Assembly (NCBI RefSeq): GCF_040869045.1
Contig: NC_090319.1
Coordinates: 68,234,779-68,298,778, forward strand
Length of the DNA: 64,000 nucleotides
Reading direction: 5' to 3'
Source: Eurosta solidaginis
Lineage: Eukaryota; Arthropoda; Insecta; Diptera; Tephritidae
The notes beneath the pieces are model-generated. The model was not told where the DNA came from and did not search any database. It worked only from the letters and a program-made list of their open reading frames with translations. The first letter of the stretch is position 1. The number at the start of each line of letters is the position of its first letter. Below, piece after piece: positions 22,540-33,165 of this stretch. The translations under genes and the position numbers were made by a program.

Positions 22540-22990
22540 AGCTTTAAAAAGTTGCCTGTTATACTATCGACTATGATTTTGCTGATTCTTTACTCGAGCA
22601 TTGAGAAAGACATATTCAGCAACGTGTTTGGCTACATTATCGTTCAAGCGCTTCGGATCTATGACAATTTCTACTCTATATTCATGCAAGAAGAAATAAC
22701 TTCCCAAAAGTATCTAGAGCTCAACCTGTTGCTTTATGTGATTAGCCTTAAAACCTTTTTGTCTAGTTGTTCACTTTATCAGGGCTTTTGACGCATTTCA
22801 ATCATTTCTTCCCTGTTTTCTCGGAGCTGGTAAGGAGATGTTCCGTTCTTTCTTATACACTTAACTAACAGGAAAGCTGTCCCTGGTACCTTGTTTATCG
22901 AAAAGTAACCTATTAATGAAGAAGGCCCAAACAAGTCAATACGCAAAGAAGAGAATGATGTGTGGGGCCGGTGGTGGTTCTAGTTCAACT
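22540..22990 (-). pseudogene. Decayed Copia-type integrase fragment (probable)
   Basis: On the minus strand, 22960-22740 reads RIDLFGPSSLIGYF, then KVPGTAFLLV, and farther on EQLDKKVLRLIT. These correspond in order to the first catalytic Asp region, the following strand and the KKVxxLRTD region of Copia integrases. Farther downstream, about 22610-22640, NTLLNMSFSMLE matches the NRTxxNMxRSML stretch that follows the catalytic Glu. Stops and frame changes are frequent. The assignment rests on short matches only; a database search would settle it. Confidence 0.45.
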
Positions 22991-23834
22991 AACTTATACC
23001 TGTTTCACCATATTAGTTTTTCTCTTAGAACTTAATATTAGTAATTAAATTTAATTACGTGCTCATTTCATTACTGAGACAATTTGTCATTATAAGTACC
23101 AATAAGCAAATGAGACAAATGAGCTTTAACAAAAGCCCACAAATTACTTGTAAGGACTGACATATACATATAATAATACACTATCATGGAGATCAATGGA
23201 GCCGCAACTGATGACGCTGTGAGAATAATAATTACATACCATCAGCGAGTGAGCGATATACAATTAGAATTGTAGTATTGTTCAACTGAGAATGGGAAGC
23301 GACTCAGCATCATTTATCATACACCAAGCACAAAAGGCTTATCCTCGTAACGGATCGATCTTTCTATTGAATCCCTGACACGTACATAAACGAAGCTTTT
23401 GTCTTTTGTCAACATATTTTAGCATTGAACAATTATCATCGGAAATGAAGATTAAGGAAAAAACTATTATTTGTGAACTAACTCAGACATCTTCCAAGTT
23501 TTTTCCTCTTCCTATTCAAAGTGTTTGTATTGGCAGATTCATTTTTATTCCACACATATTCAGTTCTTTACAACAAATCAAGGTTGTTGAACATAATATT
23601 TCACAGCACTTGAAATTTGTTGAATAAGAAGAAAAAACTAAGACAACGATGAAATAAAAACAAAAGCAAATAAAAATATTTGATAGAAGGGTATCTGCTA
23701 CAGTTAAAGGCATACAAATAGATGCACCGCACAAGACTTTATTTAAAACTAGTACGATAAGTAGGATGAATGTAAGCGTGACTGTCCACCACGAAGTATG
23801 TATGGCTGCATGTAACAAACTTTGTGCATATGAT

Positions 23835-24375
23835 TTTTGTTTTGTTTTATTTTATTTTGTTTTGTTTTGTTTTGTTTTGTTTTGTTTTGTTTTGTTTTGT
23901 TTTGTTTTGTTTTGTTTTGTTTTGTTTTGTTTTGTTTTGTTTTGTTTTGTTTTGTTTTGTTTTGTTTTGTTTTGTTTTGTTTTGTTTTGTTTTGTTTTGT
24001 TTTGTTTTGTTTTGTTTTGTTTTGTTTTGTTTTGTTTTGTTTTGTTTTGTTTTGTTTTGTTTTGTTTTGTTTTGTTTTGTTTTGTTTTGTTTTGTTTTGT
24101 TTTGTTTTGTTTTGTTTTGTTTTGTTTTGTTTTGTTTTGTTTTGTTTTGTTTTGTTTTGTTTTGTTTTGTTTTGTTTTGTTTTGTTTTGTTTTGTTTTGT
24201 TTTGTTTTGTTTTGTTTTGTTTTGTTTTGTTTTGTTTTGTTTTGTTTTGTTTTGTTTTGTTTTGTTTTGTTTTGTTTTGTTTTGTTTTGTTTTGTTTTGT
24301 TTTGTTTTGTTTTGTTTTGTTTTGTTCTGTTTTGTTTTGTTTTGTTTTGTTTTGTTTTGTTTTGTTTTATTTTGT
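23835..24375. repeat. Pentanucleotide microsatellite (TTTTG)n, about 108 units
   Basis: An almost perfectly pure run of TTTTG for about 540 bp. Interruptions are confined to the edges (TTTTA units near 23845-23857 and 24367) plus one T-to-C change at 24327. The unit length of 5 leaves all three plus frames and one minus frame open, producing spurious ~200-codon frames (FVLFC or KQNKT repeats). Confidence 0.97.
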
Positions 24376-24478
24376 ATGGTTTTCGACTTTTGCTCTAAAT
24401 ACAAAGGGGAATCACTACGGCCAACAGGTGCTGTTGTTGTCATGGTTCTGTTTCGCTAGACCATGGAAAGCTGAGTGC

Positions 24479-24685
24479 TAGGGATGTGCGATTAACCACT
24501 TAACTATATAAGTCAATTAAAGAAACTGTATTCACTTTCGATTAATCAGAATAATTATCTTCCAGATTATTACTCAGTAATCACAATCTGATTAATCCGA
24601 TTATTTCACAGTAGTCACAATTTGATTAATACTCTGAAATATGATCAATTAAGTCTTAACATAACCATTTAATCGCACATTCCTA
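24479..24685. mobile_element. Short MITE with AGGGATGTGCGATTAA inverted ends
   Basis: The left end TAGGGATGTGCGATTAA pairs with the right end TTAATCGCACATTCCTA (one mismatch). The ~170-bp interior is AT-rich with repeated GATTAAT words. Too small for a transposase. The end sequence is hAT-like in style, but I could not read an 8-bp target duplication. Confidence 0.65.
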
Positions 24686-24699
24686 TGAAGTACATATTT

Positions 24700-25480
24700 C
24701 GTACAAGTCAAAAAATTACACTTTTTATTGAATACGTTTCAGCGGCTTCGCATACTTCCTTCCAGCCATCTACTGGGTGTCCATAATCAATGCACACTTG
24801 TTATCTTAAATTGAAAGTAAAAACTCATTCTGAGATAAAATCTCGTATTAAGCCTTGAACTTTTAAAAAGGGCAAGGAATTATGAGAAGAAAATTTTCCA
24901 ACATCTACCAAGCAATCAAGCCTATAATTTGACATGCCTGGTATGCATTAAGTAAATACATATACAATTTAGTGATGATAAGTTAGGAGTTGGTAAGTTC
25001 GAGTACTTTGGTATAAGGATCATTTAACAGGTATAGACAGGCTTTTGCCTCCGTTTTAATTTATTTATTTATCTAACTGTTTACCATCTGAATAGGAGGT
25101 TGTTAGTGGCATCCATTTCACAGATTATATTTCGCTATCATGTTCCAGGCAAAACGAAATCTCGACAAGATAACATCTACATCTAAATCCAGAGCATATT
25201 GACCATTATTTTATTATAGTTTCACGAGCCGGTATATGTTTGATCTATTATTACCGAAAATTTGTCTGGGTGTATTCTTGTCAGGATTTCTGGAACTTGT
25301 CTGTTATATTTAACATACATGTCTTGAGGGGATTCTGAAAGTCGGGTTATGAGTAACACCCTGAAACTAAGAAGTTGAATTGTTTAGTCATCTTTCTGTA
25401 TCAAGCCCATCACTTTTTGTATATCTCCCTTTAAAGCTGCTTCGGCTTACAATACCCATATTTACAGCAGCGAGTTTTTT
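24700..25480. other. No recognised feature
   Basis: No coding frame above 60 codons and no repeat that recurs elsewhere in the window. Confidence 0.4.
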
Positions 25481-25493
25481 CTAATTCCGATAT

Positions 25494-25812
25494 TGTGGAT
25501 AATATTAGCATTTCTAACATCACTATGTTGTTAGTAAATAAACACAACTACCGTAAGCCATTTACACACATACATAGAAGGCAACGAACAATATTTCACA
25601 CGCATAACCAGCAGCTTGAAGTGAAGAGATTATTTCACACGGTATAGTGAATTACGCGATAATTGTAATTGTGAAGTGCTACTCCCAAAGTAGTCTAAAT
25701 AAAGAACATTTTGTTATACTGAATATTTGAGTTATTTATTCGACAGTTCAGGGATTCGAACGTTAACAAAAGCTGCAAAATAATTATCAGGAATTTCCCA
25801 AAACTTGTTACA
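25494..25812 (+). mobile_element. Solo LTR, diverged/shortened relative of the 19555 LTR
   Basis: Starts TGTGGATAATATTA and ends AACTTGTTACA, flanked by ATAT at 25490-25493 and 25813-25816. The right third matches the other LTRs: a TAAATAAAGAACATTTTGTT region, GAGTTATTTATTCGACAGTT, GGGATTCGAACGTTA. The left and middle parts differ and it is 319 bp rather than 527-611 bp, so it may be a related family or a deleted copy. Confidence 0.75.
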
Positions 25813-26875
25813 ATATTAAGTAATAGGATAGATGTTAATATAGCGATAATTGAAACAAGTTTCATATACTTAGATCCGATATAATGCCCCAGAGCAAAGT
25901 GTTATTTTGATCTCTGCCCAGTTTTTCATAAATTATATAGAAATCTTATTTAATTAATAGTTTTATTAAACTTTTCTTTAAATCTAATAACATAGTATTC
26001 GTCTATCTTTCTCAATCTTCCTTTAAAAGTCTTCTTAATTTTTGAAATTGCCAATCCCGTGATTCGAATGGATATTTCGGAGAATCGAGTTTCAATATAT
26101 ATTTGATTTCTGCACAGTACTAATAAAAAAAACTTAAAAGTTTACAGCAGCCAAAAACAATAAAAAAAACGGCCGCATTTCATAATGCCTACAAACGTAA
26201 ATAATATGGGTAATGTAAACAATGTGAATGCGTGAAATTCGTCTGAAACCGGATTACAAAATGCACATGGATAATAATGCACTTATCGATAATATTACAA
26301 CATTGACCTTGAAAAGAAAAACAAAATGATCAGTTGTACAGTGCAAATCGAAATGAGGAAGCTGTTGCAACACTTTAAATGATGTTAATATCAAATAACA
26401 AAGTGATCCTGCCTAAAAAGTGCGTTAATATTTTTAATTAAAGAAAAGTTAAAAAATGTTTTGCCCGTGCCCAAGAAAACCTCACTACGCCACTGGGCCT
26501 TAGGGTGAATAATGTGTACGCAGTACTTTTGAAAGTCGATCTGACCGACGGTACACCTGTTTCATGCATTTGCGTTCGACGAAACTGAGGCCAAACAATT
26601 TCTGTAATGCATCCGATTAAGCCCTTCACCAATCCTTAAGATACATCAATATTGGACCGCAACATAACTTCTGCTCCTATACATATTTCAAGCTCAGCTG
26701 ATAAGCCTCCAGTCTTATTTATATCAGTTGGTATTATATTAGCTAAATTCAAATTATCTGTATTTTAAGTGGCGTTAATTAGCTCGTCCTGAGCTTTTAT
26801 TTTTATTTCATAAAGCGATTTCTATTTCTGTATGTAATATGACAATTGTTTTTGTTTTTATCGGCCTATTGATAA

Positions 26876-27063
26876 ATCATTCAAGGTTCGAATCGAGCTC
26901 AAGGCCAGAACAATAATTTTTTTTTTCTTTTTTTTTCAAATGATAATTATTGTTATTTTTTAATTTTTCAAATTTAGAAAAATTAAAAAATAACAATAAT
27001 TATCATTTGAAAAAAAAAAAAATTATTGTTCTGGCCTTGAGCTCGATTCGAACCTTGAATGAT
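26876..27063. repeat. Near-perfect palindrome: two SINE3 units tail to tail
   Basis: The left arm starts ATCATTCAAGGTTCGAATCG and continues AGCTCAAGGCCAGAACAATAA; the right arm is its reverse complement down to ...GAACCTTGAATGAT. The arms meet at a short centre near 26975. The GGTTCGAATCG word is box B-like, and a single arm of the family occurs at 10503-10562. Such a palindrome could extrude as a hairpin. Confidence 0.8.
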
Positions 27064-27600
27064 GTATGCAATATGTACTCTAAATATGAGCCAAATCGGA
27101 CTACAAGTACGATTTTTTTGAATATCTCGATCCTTGCGCCACATAGCGGCGATTTTTTTCTTCGGTCGCTTTCTATGTCTATATGTAATATAAAATAATA
27201 AATGTAAGGAGCGATAACCTCCGAAGAGATCTAAGGCCGATCTTCTCTTCCAATTTGCGTCGTGCTCCTCTTGATTTTCCCTACAAATTGTCCGGACGGG
27301 ATCTACATGTTTTAAGCCGACTCCGAACGGCATCTGCAAGGCAGATGGGTTTTCACTGAGAGCTTTTCATGGCAGAAATACACCCGGAGCGCTTGCCAAA
27401 CACTGCCGAGGGGCGACCCCGCTTAGAAAAATTTTCTTCTAATTTAAAAACCTTATTTCTAAAATTTTGATGTTGGTTTGCCCGCGGTGCGAACCTTGGG
27501 CATACGGTGTGGTAGGCGGAGCACGCTACCATCACACCACGGTGGCTGCCTATATGTAATATGTGTTCCAAATATGGGCCAAATCGGACCAAAACTACTT
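27064..27600. repeat. ~115-bp satellite units (inverse of 14995-15430), split by a SINE1
   Basis: Words AATATCTCGATCCTTGCGCC, AGCGGCGATTTTTTTC and CCAAATCGGA match the reverse complement of the array near 15000. The unit is interrupted at 27191 by SINE1 and resumes at 27551 with a duplicated 12-bp target. Confidence 0.7.
27192..27550 (-). mobile_element. SINE1, full length, with 12-bp target duplication
   Basis: Full-length copy whose head, on the minus strand, is GGCAGCCACCGTGGTGTGAT, with box A-like and box B-like (GGTTCGCACC) motifs and the family body. It sits inside a satellite unit and is flanked by TATATGTAATAT at 27180-27191 and 27551-27562, which fixes both ends. Best-defined SINE1 copy together with 53347-53667. 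Confidence 0.9.
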
Positions 27601-27609
27601 GACGCGGAG

Positions 27610-29040
27610 TGTTCCTTTCTTTTTTTGCATTGTCATTATTTCAATTTTCAAGCTTGCAGCTTAACAGAAAGTTAAAGTTAAGTTAATTAAAGTAAATTAA
27701 AGTTAATTTAAATTACAAAATTCGCAAACAACGCTACACAGAGTCAAGCTAAATAAAATCGTTTAAAAAGGGACCAGCGGACCAAATGGGGAGTGGCAAC
27801 CATGTTTCCATTGTTGTACTGTAAATTGTACTTGTGAGCCTAAAAGTATGCAACATATTATCAGCATCTAATACAGTTGCTGTGAATAATTTTAACATTA
27901 AAATTAATATGCAACACATGCATGCAACAAACCTTTGAATTGGTTATTGGTTTAAACAATCAGGCTATTGTATGACATTATACAAAAAGTTATAAGACTG
28001 GGACATAAATAAATCTTATTATACTGAAAACAATAACAAATTCTTAACCCCAAAATGAGGAATTTGTTATGCATATCATAATAAGTAATGCTTAAAATGT
28101 TAATATCAAAAGGAATACTTTGTTCTTTGGGTAGCTACATATATATTTGTTTCATTTCTTTAATTTAAAAACTTTTGAATTTTAAAGCCTCAGGAGATAT
28201 TACACTTATATTTTAAACAATAAAGCACAACATCCTTGAAATGAGCAAAAATCGTTAATAAAGAAAAATTTTTACTTTAAATATTAAATCAAACTGCGCA
28301 AAATATGACGATTGGTTGCAAAAATGTATGTAGGTACGCTGTAACTTAATTAACATTATTACTCATTACATTTAAGGTTATTTAGCTTGAACCAACTGCA
28401 TTGCGTTTTTATAAATGCACGTTCATAGGTACTTATGTAGGTATGGCGATTTTTGCATGTTGGCATAAGCAATTATGACAATGTTACAAGTAAATTAATG
28501 GCGGAGCCGCAGAAGAAAGCGACAACAACAAAAGAGGTTAGTGCCCTGCAACAACAAATGACATTGAAATTTATGAATGGAGCGTGCATTATAAAGACTA
28601 TCATTAACATTAAAGAACTTAAGTAAGTATACAAATAAAGTATTACCCTGCATGTGTTTACATATGAAGACCTTCAGCTTGCATGAACTCACCCCAAAAG
28701 TCATGCGCGGCAGCATGGTTTTTTTTACTGTCAACATTTTTTTTTCTAAATCATATATGACGACTTAGACTACAAAGAGATATTCATATTTTAGAAATAA
28801 GTCCGTTTTGGAACCGCAAATGTGTATTTAACAAAGTGTGATTGATTTTGACAGTTCTCTAATTAAGAACCGGACTATAATGTCAAAAGGGAAACAAATC
28901 TTAAACGTTTCAGAAATTTTTTAAAATTTAAATTTGTGAAAGATAGCTTTTGTTTTTAAATAAAACGCCATCGTTTGGTGTAAGAACACGCGAAGAGCTG
29001 TAGGATACATGCACACTTATAATATTTCGCAGCTTCCTAG
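27610..29040. other. No recognised feature
   Basis: Contains TTAAAGTTAA-type short repeats near 27665-27710. No protein or RNA gene recognised; the 80-codon minus frame at 28495-28737 has no recognisable motif. Confidence 0.4.
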
Positions 29041-29047
29041 CCCATGT

Positions 29048-29720
29048 TTTTGTTGTTGTTGTTGTTTTTGTAGCAATAAAGACACTCCCAAAGATTTTGG
29101 GGAATGTTATCGATCCTTACGTTAGATCCAGTACATTCCGTAAACAAGCACCATTAAGGTACAAGCCCGACCATCCAGGGGCGGATTAAAGATTTACGAG
29201 GCCCGGGACTAAAATGAATATGAGGAGCAAAATATGATCATTTTTTTAAATAAATAAAAACTGTTATAATTATTTTTATAGTTTATTCTCGCAAATATTT
29301 TTTCTTTGGTACTTATATACAGTAAAAATATTTTATGATGTTATGAATAATAATTGAGTAAGAAAACTAAATAAGGTGAATAAGCGGAATATCCCTAAAT
29401 TCGTTACAATATTATTTATTCGAGCTCGCGGGGCCTCCCGATGCTGGGGCCCGGGGCTATAGCCCATGCTAGCCCCTCCTTTAATCCGCCCCTGTGATCA
29501 TCTCGGAAAGATTTAATTTGACCACATTGAACCTTCAAGGCAATCCTAGTTTCATGACGAGCTTCGGGTCGCCCCAGCTTCGCCTGCTAAATATTTGTAT
29601 GATACTTTAATATTTTTAACAAGATTCCTCTCGGGTAGGTGAGGTTAACAGTTGGGTTGCGTAAGCTGTAAGGATATAAAGCTTTTTATTGCATTTATGA
29701 ACCCCTTGAATCCCCTTACA
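29048..29720 (+). repeat. Dispersed repeat family B, interrupted by a MITE
   Basis: The left part (29048-29175) starts TTGTTGTTGTTG and runs to CCCGACCATC; the right part (29503-29720) resumes with TCGG and carries ACCACATTGAACCTTC, GATTCCTCTCGGGTAGGTGA and CAGTTGGGTTGCGTAAGCT. The gap is a MITE inserted within the CCCGACCATCTCGG block of the family. Confidence 0.75.
29176..29494. mobile_element. hAT-type MITE with CAGGGGCGGATTAAAG ends
   Basis: Both ends read CAGGGGCGGATTAAAG inward. The flanking octamers CGACCATC (29168-29175) and TGATCATC (29495-29502) match at six of eight positions, with both differences C/T transitions, consistent with an old 8-bp hAT target duplication. The element interrupts a family B repeat. 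No transposase. Its right half contains about 38 bp nearly identical to the end of the 19555 solo LTR. Confidence 0.85.
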
Positions 29721-29724
29721 ATTC

Positions 29725-30410
29725 CATTTAGATCAAAAAAGGAAGAAGTATGAAATGGAGCACAAGGTATGAAGATTGCGATGCGTGTTACAATAGCGAG
29801 GAGAGCAAACTAGTCCGTTTTTTTTTTCAAACGCCAGCTTGGGAGCAAAGATGGAAGCGTTGGAAATAAAGCTATGGGGTTGTATTAACAAATTCATCTC
29901 GTCTTGTTGAAAATAATTTTCAAGAAACTGATTTTATCACCTGCCCGTCAGATCTGAGTATTTACAAACGTGCTCGGTTGTGTACAGGAGCTGTTCCCAT
30001 TCCCATTGAACCGAGTCCTTCAAGTTGGGCACAAATAAGTAAAAGACCGTATATGTATGTTTGGGACTTGGTAGCTCAAACAGTAAGCCCTTTAGAAAAC
30101 AGTTTTCGAAAGGGGAAAATATAAACATGAAAGTAAGGGTGGAAGAGGTTAGGTGCATAAACTCAAAAATCCTAACAAAAGGTTGTTCTGGAAGTGGAAA
30201 GATAATTAATACGGAAAGGTATATATCTTGGGCAATTAAATACAAAAAAGTTGTCGGATTTTAACGTTCACATATTCTCTTCTTTATAGTCATAAATAAT
30301 GTTTTCACACAAGGAAAAATGCAAAAAAAAACAACATAGAAGTGATAATACGCTACATACACACCATAGGGTTAATTTATTTGTTTACATTTTTGTTTGA
30401 CATAATAGAA
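29725..30410. other. No recognised feature
   Basis: The overlapping frames at 29937-30245 (minus) and 30061-30264 (plus) have no recognisable motif. Nothing else could be named. Confidence 0.4.
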
Positions 30411-30423
30411 TAGTATCTTACAA

Positions 30424-30860
30424 CATTGTGGATAAAAAAAAGTGTGATATCTTATCCGTCAACTGCCTGACACGATTTTCAATATGATGGCGCATAGGGC
30501 CGGCTATTTTCAGCGGGTGATAGAAAGATATACAGAATGAGATGACAATAGTCACTTTAAAAATCAGGTGATCCATTCTATTTGTAATTTTGACGTCTAT
30601 GTAGAATATATCACACTTGTCTTAAGCTGCAGACATTGGTGCTTTACCGGTAACCGTATCGGTAACCTTATAACAGCTGATTCGACCAACCTTATGGGAA
30701 TCAATGCAATCGATTATTGGTGCCGCTAAGGTCGTAACCGTATCGTAGCCAACCAATTGGTGTTTGGTTTACCGTCATAATATAAACAGCTGATTACGTT
30801 AGGGATACGACTACAGCGATACGACATACGGCACCAATGACTCCCGCTTTATCCACAATG
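30424..30860. mobile_element. hAT-type MITE (family D) containing a nested second element
   Basis: Ends CATTGTGGATAAA and TTTATCCACAATG. Flanks TCTTACAA (30416-30423) and CCTTACAA (30861-30868) form an 8-bp target duplication with one mismatch. The left 190 bp match the reverse complement of the shorter copy at 63741-63962. An extra ~210-bp segment at about 30631-30846, with its own CATTGGTGC/GCACCAATG ends, explains the size difference. No coding capacity. Confidence 0.85.
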
Positions 30861-31002
30861 CCTTACAAGACAATCATAATCAACTGTGAATCACACTAAG
30901 TTAAATCCACATTGGATACATTTCAAAGAGTTAAAAATTTAATCGAAAGTGGCGTCGAATTTTATAAATCTTTATCACAATATTTCTGTGTGCAAAATCG
31001 TT

Positions 31003-31224
31003 ATTTTGGAGCGATATACTTCCAAAGAGATCGAGGCCGTTCTTCTTTATTAATTTCCCATGTGCTATTTATTTGCAATTTTTCCTACAAATTGGCGCTC
31101 AGAATCTTTTCATGGCTGAAGCGCAGTTAGAGTGATTGCCAAACCATTTCCGAGGGGCGACCCTGCTTAGGAGAAATTTTTCTAAAATACTTTTGAAAAT
31201 ACAAATTGAAAATGTTGCCTCATT
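31003..31224 (-). mobile_element. SINE1 copy, diverged, head missing
   Basis: Carries GGAGCGATATACTTCCAAAG, GATCGAGGCCGTTCTTCTTT, TTTTTCCTACAAATTGGCG, CTTTTCATGGCTGAAG, ATTGCCAAACCATTTCCGAG and GGGGCGACCCTGCTTAGGAG in family order. The box B and head region at its right are not recognisable. Confidence 0.6.
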
Positions 31225-31324
31225 TATCTTTAGGGACACAAATTTCGCTACGATACTTCACCATATCGATAATTTTGACATTCGATATCGATACTTTATA
31301 GTCGATAGTCGGTGAAGGCAGATA

Positions 31325-31615
31325 AAACAAGTGCGGTTTGAGGAGGAAACGAACGACGACGTTTTTTGCTCGTACCCTGCGCTTGCCCGGCTAAGACTCC
31401 AGCTATTAGGAGTGATACAGCTATCTGATCTCGAAGCAGCAATTGGCATAGGTCCTAGAAAACTTCTTGTGTATGCCAAGAGGACGGAGCGATTTTATAT
31501 AATACATAGGTCCAGTTTGGTCATTAAACCAACTTCTGGTAACACTAAGGACTCATTCAGTCTATGTGAGGTCTTCACGGACCGACGAGTTCAAGCGAAT
31601 GTATCCTAACCCATT
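31325..31615 (+). pseudogene. Non-LTR retrotransposon C-terminal fragment (after RNase H)
   Basis: The plus frame reads FEEETNDDVFCSYPALARLR, then IGIGPRKLLVYAKRTE. This is the EEET...CPAL region of the cysteine/histidine-rich tail that follows RNase H in R1/LOA-type ORF2. The following 3' UTR words (GACTCATTCAGTCTATGTGAGGTCTT, split here by a short spacer) match, inverted, the 40310-40340 element. The expected first cysteines lie upstream in lost sequence. Confidence 0.6.
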
Positions 31616-31654
31616 TCCTGAACTAGTTTTAAGTATAACTAAAAATGCGATATA

Positions 31655-32182
31655 ATGAACAAAAAATCACAAGTAAAATAAATAATATTTAAAAAAAAAA
31701 AACTAAGAAAACACGCTTTTATAGCAAACCGAACTAAAAAATAGAAAAGAATTTTCAATTAAAAAGAGTTTATACAACAGTAGTAGAAGGTCAAACAATC
31801 GTTTATAGTTAATCACCTCAAAATAAAATTATAATAATATTTAAATTATTAGCAGAAAAATTTAATTCACAGTAAAAAGCGTGGGGTGCATTTGACTACA
31901 TTTCATATCTTTCCTCTCAGATAGTTGCCAATAGAATGATTGTAACATTCAAAATCAAGCCCCCACACTTTTTACTGTGAATTAAATTATTCTGTTAATA
32001 ACTTAAATTTTATTATAATTTTATTTTGAGGTGATTAACTATAAACGATTGTTTGACCTTCTACTACTGTTGTATAAACTCTTTTTAATTGAAAATTATT
32101 TTCTATTTTTTAGTTCGGTTAGCTATAAAAGCGTGTTTTCTTAGTTTTTTAAACTATTATTTATTTTTAATTTTTTAGTTCA
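31655..32182. mobile_element. MITE/foldback with ~210-bp terminal inverted repeats
   Basis: The left arm (31655-31880) and right arm (31963-32182) are reverse complements. Pairs include AAACACGCTTTTATAGC, ACAGTAGTAGAAGGTCAAAC, AACGATTGTTTGACC and ACAGTAAAAAG..TGGGG words. Only ~80 bp in the centre are unpaired. Noncoding; ends obscured by A/T runs. It lies immediately 5' of the LOA-like fragment. Confidence 0.85.
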
Positions 32183-32199
32183 AGTAATTTTAAAAGTTT

Positions 32200-33165
32200 T
32201 AGTCGAGAGTGATGAAACCTCGAAACGCCAGCGGTACATGGATGAATCCAACCCCACGGCACCGAAAAGGGCCAAGACGCAGGGAGGTTGGACGCGGTCT
32301 CTCGCCGAAATTGCCAAGGGTCGGCAGATCATTGGCATTATAGACGAGAGCAGCGAAGATGGCAGGATCCCGAAACAACAGTGGAAGTGGATCGTGGCCG
32401 CGCTCGCTACGGTGGCCGTTAAGGTTAAGAAAGACAACCTTGGTCCACCGCCATCTTACACCGATGCAGGGTGGTTCCAGGGCAATGTCAGCTAATTGCC
32501 TGTTACGACGTCAGGTAGGTAAACCTCTATAGGGCCGCCGTCACGCTGATAGGGGTGGTATATGCGGGCTCGCGCCACAAGGTAGTGGAGGCGCGTGATA
32601 TCCCCTCACGACCAAGGGCTAGAGCCTGGGTTCCAGTGACGCCAACGGACCCAGCTGACATCCTGTAGCTGCTCCAGGAGTACAACCCGCCACAGGTTTG
32701 GAAGTCAACCCGGATAAAACCGAGCTTGTCCTCTTCACGAGGATGTACAAAGTACCAAATCTTACACCGCCAAGAATTGGGGGTACATTCTTAGCGTTTA
32801 GCGATCAAGTCAAGTATTTGGGAGTCATTCTGGATAGGAAGCTATTATGGAGTGACCATATAATGGAGCGATCCAAAAAGGCAGCAGCAGAGCTGTTCAC
32901 CTGCAAGAGGGCAATTGACACCTCCTGGGGATTCTCCCCTAAGGTGACCTGCTGGATTTACACAGCCATTTTGCGCCCGATTCTTCTTTATGGTGCCTTG
33001 GTCTGGTGGCCTGCACTAGCTAAAAGTACCTATCTTAAAATGCTTCAAAAGGTGCAACGGAGTTCGGAGCTCTGCATTACCGGGGCTCTCGGCTCCACTC
33101 CAGATTCCGTTACATACATACATGGATACATAGATAGATACAGGCCAAGCTAATAAAAGCATGCT
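32200..33165 (+). pseudogene. LOA/jockey-group non-LTR element, ORF1 fused to RT thumb by internal deletion
   Basis: 32238-32495 encodes an ORF1-type segment: GGWTRSLAEIAKGRQIIGII, then IPKQQWKWIVAAL, then GPPPSYTDAGWFQGNV, the WxW / DAGWxxGxV pattern of the ORF1 domain in these elements. It continues in another frame to about 32695 (DIPSRPRARAW-like, EYNPPQ). At about 32697 the sequence jumps to the end of the reverse transcriptase: GLEVNPDKTELVLFTR, VKYLGVILDRKLLWSDHI, YTAILRPILLYGALVWWPA. The endonuclease and RT catalytic core are therefore absent. Inactive; plus strand. Confidence 0.75.

Noticed and set aside
23766..24481. Four ~200-codon open frames in the TTTTG array
   Set aside because: They are translations of a pure pentanucleotide microsatellite, open in several frames at once, so they do not indicate a gene.
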